From the NCBI GenBank assembly GCA_934444645.1, contig CAKSCV010000008.1, forward strand, positions 42,341-106,340: a DNA stretch of 64,000 bases, given 5' to 3'. The translations under genes were made by a program, and so were the position numbers. The notes beneath the pieces are model-generated. The model was not told the DNA's origin. It saw nothing but the letters and a program-made list of their open reading frames with translations, and ran no database searches. Source of the DNA: an uncultured Eubacteriales bacterium. Its GTDB lineage: Bacteria > Bacillota > Clostridia > Oscillospirales > CAG-382. The number at the start of each line of letters is the position of its first letter. The first letter of the stretch is position 1. Positions 9,106 through 17,067 of this stretch are shown piece after piece.

Positions 9106-10549
9106 ATTTCCGAAACGCTTTTTGGCTTTTACGCTCACCGTATGCGCCCTTGCCGCGGCTTTGGCTGTCGGCGTTTTTGCCGAAACAGCCGCCGATATCA
9201 CCGACACCGTCACCATCAAGGCAACCGGCCTTGACAAGGTATCCGCGCTGACCGACGGCAGTCTTTCAACAACGGCGAGCGGTGAAAACTTCTCGATTTC
9301 GATAGACGCGGAACAGCCGATGGGCGGTCTTTACATCAAATACCGCGAAATTCCCGCGCAAGGCGCGCTCAACGGCAGCACGCCGATCGCCGGTTACGGC
9401 TTTATCCATGAATACATTCCCTTAGACGGCGCATCAAAGGCAACCCTTTCCTATCCGAAAGCCAACATTGCCGAAATCACCGTTTACGCGGTCGGCGAGC
9501 TGCCCGAAGACGTGCAGGTTTGGGAGATCGGTCCGGACGGCACGGACCTCATGCTGTTTTCCACGCATTCGGACGACGATCAGCTGTTTTTTGCCGGTTT
9601 GATTCCCTATTATGTTGATAAAGGCGTGATCGTGCGTGTCGCCTATTTTGTCAACCATTTCGACACGGCAAACCGCACACATGAACTGTTGGATGGCCTT
9701 TGGCACTGCGGCTTGAAGAACTATCCGATCATTTCTCCCTTGCCGGACGGCTATTCCGAAAGCATTGAGGGTGCGGAAAAATACCTGAAGGGTCAAGGCT
9801 TTGAGCACGCAAACATTTTGAATTTACAGCGCATTTTCTTAAACCGCTACAAGCCGAAGGTTGCCGTATTGCACGATTTTCAGGGCGAATACGGACACGG
9901 CGCACATATGTTAAACACTGCCACCTTTATCGAAGCCGTCGAAAATCCGTCAAACGGGCTCTATCTTCCCGAAAAGATCTATGTCCATCTGTACAAGGAA
10001 AATCCGCTTGTTTTGGACATCGACACGCCGCTCGAATCGTTTGGCGGGAAAACCGCTTTTCAGGTCTCACAAGAGGCTTTCGGCTTTCACAAATCCCAAC
10101 ATTGGACGTGGTTCTACAAATGGCTGTACGGCAAAAACGGCGAGATCACCAAAGCATCGCAGATCAAATCCTACAGTCCGGCAAACTACGGTTTATATTA
10201 TTCGTCGGTCGGTGCGGACACCGGCACAAACGATATGCTTGAAAACGTCAAGACCTACGGCGCGATCTTAGCCGAGGAGGAAGAACGTCAGGCCGAATTG
10301 CAGCGTCAGGAAGAAGAACGCCGCTTAAAGGAACAGGAGGAACACGCAGCCGACACCGTCCGCCTGGAGGAAGAGGCGCGTGAAGCCGAGCGTCTTGCCT
10401 CCGAACAGCGCGAAAAAAAGCAGACGCAGTTAGTCGTATCGCTCAGTCTTCTCGGAACAGCCGTTCTGGTCGCTATTCTGTTCTTCTTTGTCTTTCCGCG
10501 GAAGCCGCGCCGCAGAAGAAAACCGCTCCCCAAAAACACAAATTTCTGA
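9092..10549 (+). CDS. Secreted/membrane PIG-L (LmbE-type) deacetylase with coiled-coil tail
   Basis: 485 residues. It has a signal peptide, an N-terminal beta-rich region, then a PIG-L zinc deacetylase domain with THSDDDQLF in place of the usual AHPDDE motif, and HDFQGEYGHGAH as the second metal-site segment. The C-terminus carries a Glu/Arg-rich coiled coil (about residues 390-435), one transmembrane helix and a basic RKPRRRRK tail, so the catalytic domain should face outside. PIG-L enzymes remove N-acetyl groups from GlcNAc-type substrates. The neighbours suggest a cell-surface glycan, but the exact substrate is unknown. Confidence 0.85.
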   Translation: MLQHKFPKRFLAFTLTVCALAAALAVGVFAETAADITDTVTIKATGLDKVSALTDGSLSTTASGENFSISIDAEQPMGGLYIKYREIPAQGALNGSTPIAGYGFIHEYIPLDGASKATLSYPKANIAEITVYAVGELPEDVQVWEIGPDGTDLMLFSTHSDDDQLFFAGLIPYYVDKGVIVRVAYFVNHFDTANRTHELLDGLWHCGLKNYPIISPLPDGYSESIEGAEKYLKGQGFEHANILNLQRIFLNRYKPKVAVLHDFQGEYGHGAHMLNTATFIEAVENPSNGLYLPEKIYVHLYKENPLVLDIDTPLESFGGKTAFQVSQEAFGFHKSQHWTWFYKWLYGKNGEITKASQIKSYSPANYGLYYSSVGADTGTNDMLENVKTYGAILAEEEERQAELQRQEEERRLKEQEEHAADTVRLEEEAREAERLASEQREKKQTQLVVSLSLLGTAVLVAILFFFVFPRKPRRRRKPLPKNTNF

Positions 10550-10566
10550 AAGGTGATGGATGCTTC

Positions 10567-11625
10567 ATGAATCCGCGCGAAGATTTGGACGGTGTGACCG
10601 TCATTATCCCGTCCTTAGATCCGGACACGCGTCTCGGCGAAGTCGTTCGTTCCCTGCAAACGGAGGGCTTTTCCGACATTCTTTTGGTAGACGACGGCAG
10701 CAAACCGGAAAACAAGCCGTTTTTCCCGTCCGGCGACGGCATAACCTTACTTGTTCACGAGGTCAACCGCGGCAAAGGCGCAGCCTTAAAAACCGCGCTT
10801 CGCTATATTCTTCAAAACCGTCCGCAGACACGCGGTGCACTCACCTGCGACGGCGACGGACAGCATTTGGCGCGTGACGCACGAAGCGTTTGTGAAGAAA
10901 TGTTAAAAACCGGCGCGTATGTCTTAGGCGTGCGCGACTTCTCCTTGCCCGATGTGCCGCGAAAAAGCCGCATCGGCAACCGTGCCAGTGCCGCTATGTT
11001 AGCACTTGTCAGCGGCGTAACCCTGCGCGACACGCAAACCGGACTTCGCGCTATTCCGCCGTCGCTTCTTGCGCCGATGGCCGCCGTTTCCGGCGATCGG
11101 TTCGAATATGAGACCAATGTGCTCTTAGAGCTTAAGAACATGAAGGCAGCCTATGCGCAAGTCACCATTCAGACGGTGTATCTCGACAGCAACAAAGGCT
11201 CCCACTATCGCCCGTTTGCCGATTCGATGCGCATTGCGTCCCTGCTGCTAAAGTACATCGGCAGCTCTCTTGCGGCATTTGCGGCGGACATCGTGTTGTT
11301 CTCACTGTTTAACCATCTGCTGCAGCTCGGCATTATTGCATCGACCGTGCTTGCGCGGCTCTTCTCTTCGCTTCTCAATTTCACCCTCAACCGAAGTGTG
11401 GTTTTCAAGAGTCATACGTCGGTGGTGAAAGCGGTTGTGAAGTACTACGCGCTCGCCATACCGGTCATGCTCGTTTCGGCTTTCGGCGTAACAGGCTTAT
11501 GCACGCTGTTTCACTTGAATAAGGACAGTCTTGCGGTAACGCTTCTCAAAATAGCGGTGGATACTGTTTTGTTTATCCTCAATTTCCGTTTGCAGAAATA
11601 CTGGATCTTCCGCGAAAAAAAATAA
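10567..11625 (+). CDS. GT2 glycosyltransferase fused to GtrA-type membrane domain
   Basis: 352 residues. Residues 8-225 form a dolichol-phosphate-mannose-synthase-like GT2 domain (VTVIIPSLD, ILLVDDGS, CDGDGQH). Residues 230-350 carry four hydrophobic helices of the GtrA family. Such fusions are expected to load a sugar onto a polyprenyl phosphate and flip it outward. AAAGGTGATGG precedes the ATG. In this cluster it would supply the sugar for decorating a surface polymer, an inference from family and context. Confidence 0.88.
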   Translation: MNPREDLDGVTVIIPSLDPDTRLGEVVRSLQTEGFSDILLVDDGSKPENKPFFPSGDGITLLVHEVNRGKGAALKTALRYILQNRPQTRGALTCDGDGQHLARDARSVCEEMLKTGAYVLGVRDFSLPDVPRKSRIGNRASAAMLALVSGVTLRDTQTGLRAIPPSLLAPMAAVSGDRFEYETNVLLELKNMKAAYAQVTIQTVYLDSNKGSHYRPFADSMRIASLLLKYIGSSLAAFAADIVLFSLFNHLLQLGIIASTVLARLFSSLLNFTLNRSVVFKSHTSVVKAVVKYYALAIPVMLVSAFGVTGLCTLFHLNKDSLAVTLLKIAVDTVLFILNFRLQKYWIFREKK

Positions 11626-11660
11626 TTCTCTAAGCTATCATATTTGAAAGGAAAACCCTC

Positions 11661-12866
11661 ATGGCACAAAACAATCGGCTGACAAAACACGGTGAATTTG
11701 TCAGCAAGGCACAGCGCAAAGAAAGAATGCCCGGTGCCTCCGACAAAACGGCGGCATCCGGCATCGGAAAAATCGTCTTTCGCGTTATTTTAAGTCTCTT
11801 TACCCTTTTACTCTGTTTCGTGATTGCCGTTTTGGCGGCAGCGTATGTTGTTCTGAACGGTCCCTGCAAGCCGTTACGCGACCGTTTGGTGCTGTCCGCC
11901 ATGCAGGCCAGTGCCACCAAATGGGTTCCGGGTCTGTTTTTGCCCGGCAAAACGGTGGATGAAATCGTTGCAAACAGCTATGTAGTCAACACAGACGTCA
12001 TCTCGCTCGACGAATATGAGAAAAGCAAAGAGGACACGCAGACCACGGAAGACGAATGGGCAAATGCCATCGACGGGATGTTACTTAAATCGGTCAAGGG
12101 TGCCACATTTGACGGCTATATCCTGCTTGTCAAGGATGCGTCGCGCGTGTTTGTCGGCACCTCCAGCGACTTCACAAAGGGTCTTGCCGGTATGCGCATT
12201 TTCGATATCGTCAAGAAGGAAGATGCGGTTGCCGCCATCAACGGCGGTGAATTTGCCGATCCGGGCGGAAGCGGCACGGGCAACAACCCGATGGGCATCA
12301 CCTATACGCGCGGTGCTTGCGTATGGTCCGATTCGTTAAAGCGGACATTTATCGGGTTCGACAAGGACAACAACCTGATCGTGTCAGAACCCATGGACAA
12401 GAAAACCGCCGAAGCACTCGGTATCCGCGACGGTGTCAGCTTCCAGACCGGCAACATCTTGATTACCAATCAAGACGGCAACGTCACCATGCACTATGCC
12501 GATAACAACACCGGCACCGCACAGCGCACCGCCATCGGGCAGCGCGCCGACGGAACGGTCATTCTGCTTGTCACCGACGGCAGAAGTGCCAGCAGCCTTG
12601 GTGCGACACGCAACGATGTCATCGATGTGATGGTCAAATACGGTGCCATCACTGCCGGAATGTTAGATGGCGGTTCCTCCAGTCTCATGTATTACGAGGA
12701 CTACTTCACCAAATACGGCATTGACGAAAGCACACTGGACGAATACCAGAAAAAAGGCCTTGTGAACCGCTACAAAGCCTTCACCAATCCGCGCCGGATC
12801 CCCACTTATTTCTGCGTGGCTCGCGAAGATGCCGACGCTCCGGCCAAAGGAGGCGATGCGGCATGA
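11661..12866 (+). CDS. Phosphodiester glycosidase (NAGPA/DUF2233) family protein
   Basis: 401 residues with one N-terminal membrane anchor (about 35-60), then a NAGPA-type domain: AAINGGEFAD, PMGITYTRG, LVTDGR and the C-terminal LDGGSSSLMY. The family includes the mammalian uncovering enzyme that cleaves GlcNAc-phosphodiesters and bacterial exopolysaccharide proteins. GAAAGGAAA lies ahead of the start. Together with the deacetylase and the GT2-GtrA gene it suggests processing of a phosphodiester-linked surface sugar. Confidence 0.87.
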   Translation: MAQNNRLTKHGEFVSKAQRKERMPGASDKTAASGIGKIVFRVILSLFTLLLCFVIAVLAAAYVVLNGPCKPLRDRLVLSAMQASATKWVPGLFLPGKTVDEIVANSYVVNTDVISLDEYEKSKEDTQTTEDEWANAIDGMLLKSVKGATFDGYILLVKDASRVFVGTSSDFTKGLAGMRIFDIVKKEDAVAAINGGEFADPGGSGTGNNPMGITYTRGACVWSDSLKRTFIGFDKDNNLIVSEPMDKKTAEALGIRDGVSFQTGNILITNQDGNVTMHYADNNTGTAQRTAIGQRADGTVILLVTDGRSASSLGATRNDVIDVMVKYGAITAGMLDGGSSSLMYYEDYFTKYGIDESTLDEYQKKGLVNRYKAFTNPRRIPTYFCVAREDADAPAKGGDAA

Positions 12867-13990
12867 AAAAAGACACGTTTGACAGCAAATATCTGTTAAC
12901 CGAAACAGGCGGCGACAGTTTCGAGCCTGCAGAACCGAAAATCAAAAAACGCCGGATGCCGGTCTTCTACCGGGTGTATCTGACGCTTCTGGTGCTATTT
13001 GGCATATTGCTCGCCGTTGGAGCCTTCTTCTTGAACGCATGGCTGAAAAACTACAACGAAGGCATTCCCGAAACAGTCTCCCAGCGCTTTTTTGAAAGCT
13101 GCTTTGAGAAGGCGGATGTAAACACGCTGCTAAGCTACGCAACCGCTTCGCCGAGCGAATTCGAAACGGCTGACAGGTATACTGCGCACATTACCGCACT
13201 CCTAAAAGAGAATCCCCTCACCTACACCAGTATTTCCTCCGGTTCGGAAACGGACAAAAAGTACATCGTCAAATCCGGCGATTACAAAATTGCCGATTTC
13301 ACCCTCACGAAAAATGCGGACAAGGTTTGGCAGGTCTCCTCGGTCACACTGCATCTGCCGACCGGCGACAGCCGAAAATACCGTCTGTTGGACAGCAGTA
13401 CGCTGTATCTAAACGGCATCCGGGTTTCGGAAAGCTATATTGTCTCCCGTGAGCCGACCGAAGCAACCGCCTTTCTGCCGGAGGGCGTTCCGGCACCCGT
13501 TTGGGTCACCTATGACATCCCCGGTTTGACGGCTGAGCCGCAAGCCGCCGTTACCGACCGCAACGGAAACGCTCCAACCCTTTCGGAAAAGGACGGTGTG
13601 TTCTGCGAGGATGTTCTGTACGACGAGCCGGAAAAGGCCTTGACGGAATATTTGGTCAAGGCGGCAAAGCAATATGCGAAATGTATGCAAAACGACGCCT
13701 CCAAAGCCTCGGTTCTCAAATACTTCGAAAAAGGCACGGATTTATATGCCAGCATCCGTTCGGCTGATAATATGTTTGTATGGAAACATTCCGGCTATGA
13801 ATTCACGGACGAATCGGTAAGCGAATTCTTCCGGTACGACCAAAACACCGTGTCGGTGCGCATTGCGTTCACACACATTCTGCACCGTGCCGGCAGTGCC
13901 GACTATAAAGACAAAACGGATATCACCTATTTTGCACACAAAACAAGTGACGACGGCGATTATCTGATCTTTGCGCGGTACAACAACTGA
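12863..13990 (+). CDS. Single-pass membrane protein of unknown function
   Basis: 375 residues. The ATGA overlap with the upstream gene indicates translational coupling. A cytoplasmic N-terminus (about 32 residues, basic KKRR before the helix) is followed by one transmembrane segment (34-56) and a roughly 315-residue extracellular region. I recognise no family. Weak internal similarity to tandem alpha+beta modules (an NTF2-like stretch near the C-terminus) is possible but not claimed. Position makes it a part or partner of the envelope-glycan cluster. Confidence 0.75.
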   Translation: MKKDTFDSKYLLTETGGDSFEPAEPKIKKRRMPVFYRVYLTLLVLFGILLAVGAFFLNAWLKNYNEGIPETVSQRFFESCFEKADVNTLLSYATASPSEFETADRYTAHITALLKENPLTYTSISSGSETDKKYIVKSGDYKIADFTLTKNADKVWQVSSVTLHLPTGDSRKYRLLDSSTLYLNGIRVSESYIVSREPTEATAFLPEGVPAPVWVTYDIPGLTAEPQAAVTDRNGNAPTLSEKDGVFCEDVLYDEPEKALTEYLVKAAKQYAKCMQNDASKASVLKYFEKGTDLYASIRSADNMFVWKHSGYEFTDESVSEFFRYDQNTVSVRIAFTHILHRAGSADYKDKTDITYFAHKTSDDGDYLIFARYNN

Positions 13991-14001
13991 TAAAAAAAGC
14001 A

Positions 14002-14040
14002 AGCTCCCCAAAAGTTCAACACTTTTGGGGAGCTGTTTTT
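14002..14040. terminator. Bidirectional terminator
   Basis: A 13-bp stem AGCTCCCCAAAAG / CTTTTGGGGAGCT with a seven-base loop, T-run on the plus side and A-run on the left. It serves the convergent envelope cluster and dut. Confidence 0.92.
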
Positions 14041-14049
14041 CGGCTGCCG

Positions 14050-14493
14050 TTATTTGTTTGTAGACCCGAAGCCGCCGTCGGCACGCAGCGTGTCCGAAAG
14101 CGTATCCGAAAGCACAAACGCTGCCTGCGGGCAAGGCAAGAAAACAAGCTGCGCCACGCGGTCGCCCTGCTCGATTACAGCAGCAACACCGCTTCCGTTG
14201 TGAAGCGGTATCATGAGCTCGCCGCGATAATCGCTGTCGATCACGCCGACCTTATTGGCAGGTGCAAGGCCTTTTTTGGTGGCAAGGCCGCTTCGTGCAA
14301 ACACAAAGCCGCCGTAGCCTTCGGGAATCTCAAAGGCAAGGCCGGTATGGATGAGCACCGTCTGTCCCGGCTGAATGATGATGCTTTCGGCGCAAAGCGC
14401 ATACAGATCCGCTCCGGCCGAAAACGGCGTTCCGTAGGTCGGCAATATCGCCGCCTCGTCTAATTTCTTGATTTTTATCGGTAATGTTTCCAT
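14050..14493 (-). CDS. dut: dUTP pyrophosphatase
   Basis: 147 residues, trimeric dUTPase length. It hydrolyses dUTP to dUMP, feeding thymidylate synthesis and keeping uracil out of DNA. The five family motifs are visible: SAGADLYA, ARSGLATKKG, GVIDSDYRGE, GDRVAQLVF and the C-terminal RADGGFGST. It lies 54 bases after the activase gene on the same strand and may be read through from it. ThyX and Tmk, the next steps, are elsewhere in this window. Confidence 0.97.
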   Translation of the reverse strand: METLPIKIKKLDEAAILPTYGTPFSAGADLYALCAESIIIQPGQTVLIHTGLAFEIPEGYGGFVFARSGLATKKGLAPANKVGVIDSDYRGELMIPLHNGSGVAAVIEQGDRVAQLVFLPCPQAAFVLSDTLSDTLRADGGFGSTNK

Positions 14494-14547
14494 GCGGTTA
14501 CTCCTTTTTGGTTTCTACCGGTAGTATAACCGCTTTTCAAGCCCGTG

Positions 14548-15432
14548 TCAAGCCTTTTTATACAAACGGTCCGCCAAAGACTGAAATTCATCGATTTCGC
14601 GCTTTTCGGGTAACGTCGGCGGAAGCGTATCGGCAAGCCCCAAGGCTTTGTATTTGGTTGCGGCATAGTTATGATACGGCAGGATCCGAATGCGGACAAT
14701 GTTTGAAAAAACCTTCAAAAAGTTTAGAATTTTCTCTTTTTGTCCGTCGTTAAAGCCCGGCACATACGGCACGCGGATCTCGACGGCTTTGCCGCAATGC
14801 TGCAAATACCGCAGGTTTTCCAAAATGCGTTTATTCGAATGTCCGGTACAGCGAAGGTGTACGTCCTCGTCGATGGCTTTGATGTCATACAAAAACAAAT
14901 CGGTGTACGGAAGCACCTTTTCAAACGCGTCTTGCGGAACGTAACCGCAGGTATCCACCGCCGTCGCAATTCCTTCCGCTTTGAGACGTGCAAGAAGTGC
15001 CGCGCAAAAATCGGCTTGCAGCAAACATTCGCCGCCCGAAAGCGTGATACCGCCGCCGGAGGCTTCGTAAAAATCGCGGTCGGCAGTGAGTTCCGGCAAA
15101 AGCTCCTCCACCGTGACGGTTCGCCCGAAAAGCGATAATGCACCGTTATAGCAGGCGCTTACGCACTTGCCGCAGGAAAGACATTTTTCACGCTCAAACC
15201 GATGGATATGCTCTGTGTCAAGCGTATGCGCACCGGCCGGACAGCTTGATACGCAGCTGCCGCACCCGACGCATTTGTGCGCATAATAGGCAAGCTGCGG
15301 CTTTGCCGAAAGGCCTTCGGGATTGTGGCACCACACGCAGCGAAGCGGACAGCCCTTGAAAAAGATCGTTGTGCGGATGCCCGGCCCGTCGTGCACCGCA
15401 AAACGCTTGATGTCAAAAATATTGCCCTTCAT
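14548..15432 (-). CDS. Glycyl radical enzyme activase (radical SAM)
   Basis: 294 residues. The ATG at 15432 is chosen for AGAGGTG upstream. The radical SAM cluster motif is C28-x3-C32-x2-C35 (GCPLRCVWC), preceded by the activase signature DGPGIRTTIFFKGC. A ferredoxin-like insert carries two further CxxCxxCxxxC sets (about 54-105), typical of activases other than the pyruvate formate-lyase one. It should place the glycyl radical on the enzyme encoded at 17068. It ends the operon and overlaps slightly with the EamA gene arrangement. Confidence 0.93.
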   Translation of the reverse strand: MKGNIFDIKRFAVHDGPGIRTTIFFKGCPLRCVWCHNPEGLSAKPQLAYYAHKCVGCGSCVSSCPAGAHTLDTEHIHRFEREKCLSCGKCVSACYNGALSLFGRTVTVEELLPELTADRDFYEASGGGITLSGGECLLQADFCAALLARLKAEGIATAVDTCGYVPQDAFEKVLPYTDLFLYDIKAIDEDVHLRCTGHSNKRILENLRYLQHCGKAVEIRVPYVPGFNDGQKEKILNFLKVFSNIVRIRILPYHNYAATKYKALGLADTLPPTLPEKREIDEFQSLADRLYKKA

Positions 15433-15437
15433 GTCGG

Positions 15438-16379
15438 TCACCTCTTTCCGGATGTTCCGGATGTATTGATGAGAAAAATACCAAGACTGCACAAGAGAAG
15501 TGCGGCGGCATAGTTAATCTGCCAGATGTTTTCTCCGAGCAAAAGCGCCGACAATACCACGCCGAACACCGTGATGAGCAAATTAAACGATGCGATTTCC
15601 GATGCCGGAAAATAGGTTAACGGCTTTAGCGAGAGCGTGTAGGCTGCCGATGAAATAAAAATAAGTGCTGCAAGCGAAAGCGCTCCCTGCGGTGTGACCT
15701 CTTCGATTCTGCCGCCAAACAGCGGCGATACAAGGCACAGAACTCCGCCGCCGAAAAGCTGCCCCAAGCCGACTAATTTTTCCGGAGCGATGTCTGCCGA
15801 AAAACGTTTGGCGATAAAATAGGCAGCCGTCTGACACAACGCCGCGCCGAGCATAAACACATCGCCGCCGGATACCGATGCAAACGAACGGATATCGCCG
15901 CTGACGGCAAAAATGCCGCAAAGTCCGACGATACAGCCAAGCACCTTGCGAACGCTTAGCCTATCCGATTGGAATAACAGTCCTGCTGCAAGCACGGTCA
16001 CAAAAACGCCCATTTGGTCATACACGGCTCCTTTCGAGCCGTCCATGAACGAAAGTCCGATGTAGGTGAGCGCATACTGAACCGCCGTCGCCGTAAGACC
16101 GTAAACGGCGCACACGAAAAACTCGCTTTTTGGGAAGCTCAGCTTCTTTTTGCCGAAAATGACATACAACGCCAGCGTCAAAAGCCCCGACAGCGCAAAG
16201 CGAAGCCCGGCAAGCAGACATTTGGAGGCTTGGTTATCTGCCGGAACGCCGAAGCCCTCCATGCAGAGCTTAACGAGCGGAAAGGCAAGTCCCCACAAAA
16301 AGGTGTAGCCGACCGCCGTTAGCGTCACATTCCGCTTGCTTGCAAAAAACGGGCGTTTCTCGCCGTCAGCGCATAACAT
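15438..16379 (-). CDS. EamA/DMT-family transporter
   Basis: 313 residues, ten predicted transmembrane helices in two EamA repeats (for example SKGAVYDQMGVFVTVLAAGL and the second repeat from about 170). AAAGGGA lies upstream of the ATG, and the start overlaps the SGNH gene by 14 bases. DMT transporters move small metabolites. In this operon it may carry the substrate or product of the glycyl radical enzyme; that is inference only. Confidence 0.88.
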   Translation of the reverse strand: MLCADGEKRPFFASKRNVTLTAVGYTFLWGLAFPLVKLCMEGFGVPADNQASKCLLAGLRFALSGLLTLALYVIFGKKKLSFPKSEFFVCAVYGLTATAVQYALTYIGLSFMDGSKGAVYDQMGVFVTVLAAGLLFQSDRLSVRKVLGCIVGLCGIFAVSGDIRSFASVSGGDVFMLGAALCQTAAYFIAKRFSADIAPEKLVGLGQLFGGGVLCLVSPLFGGRIEEVTPQGALSLAALIFISSAAYTLSLKPLTYFPASEIASFNLLITVFGVVLSALLLGENIWQINYAAALLLCSLGIFLINTSGTSGKR

Positions 16380-17052
16380 AGATATGTCCCTTTTTCACAT
16401 AGACCTCTTTGTCGCCCGGAAAGCGGTCGGGATAATGATATGGCGCAAGCTCCGGCTGAAGCAGCTTGCCTTTATCGAGCTGCAAGGCATCGCATAACGC
16501 GTCACACACCTGATTTCCAAGCTTTTCGGTGGCTTCTCCGGTGTAAAAATGCGTTTGATCCGAACGCCAGCTTTCCGGAAATCCCGCTGCAAGCGTATAC
16601 AGATCGTTGATAACAACGTCCGTTCCGGCAAAAACGTCCCTTGCGATCCGGTTGTACAAGCGCACATCCTCGTTGGTACGCGACTCGAAATCGGTAAAAT
16701 ACCCGTCCTCCCAAACCGGCGTGCTGGTGGCAAACAGGATTTTGGCGTTCGGGAACAAAAAGCGAATGCGGCTTGCAATGCGCTTCAGATTATCGGCATA
16801 CGTGTCCGGCTTCACCAAAACGTCGTCGCCATAGATGCGAAGCGTATCCCAAAGCCCGGCGTTGAAATGCACCGCGTCAGCCTCGTACAATTTCAGATTG
16901 TCCGTCCAAACGTGTAAAAAACGTAAAATATTGGTGGTAAAGGTGCAGTTTTCTTCGGGAAAATACACCTCGGCAAGGTTCGTCATGCGTTCGCGCACAT
17001 ACGCGTCATAGCCCTTGCGGATGGAGTCTCCGATAAGCAAAATCTTCTTCAT
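16366..17052 (-). CDS. SGNH/GDSL-type hydrolase in glycyl-radical operon
   Basis: 228 residues, cytoplasmic (no signal peptide). The N-terminal block KKILLIGDSIRKGY supplies Ser10, FNAGLWD is the block III Asn region, and the C-terminal SDQTHF gives the Asp-His pair. The family cleaves esters, often acetyl or acyl groups on sugars. It lies 15 bases after the glycyl radical enzyme gene, so it probably acts in the same pathway, for example removing an ester from the substrate. Confidence 0.85.
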   Translation of the reverse strand: MKKILLIGDSIRKGYDAYVRERMTNLAEVYFPEENCTFTTNILRFLHVWTDNLKLYEADAVHFNAGLWDTLRIYGDDVLVKPDTYADNLKRIASRIRFLFPNAKILFATSTPVWEDGYFTDFESRTNEDVRLYNRIARDVFAGTDVVINDLYTLAAGFPESWRSDQTHFYTGEATEKLGNQVCDALCDALQLDKGKLLQPELAPYHYPDRFPGDKEVYVKKGHIYVMR

Positions 17053-17067
17053 CGTGGCAAACCTCCG

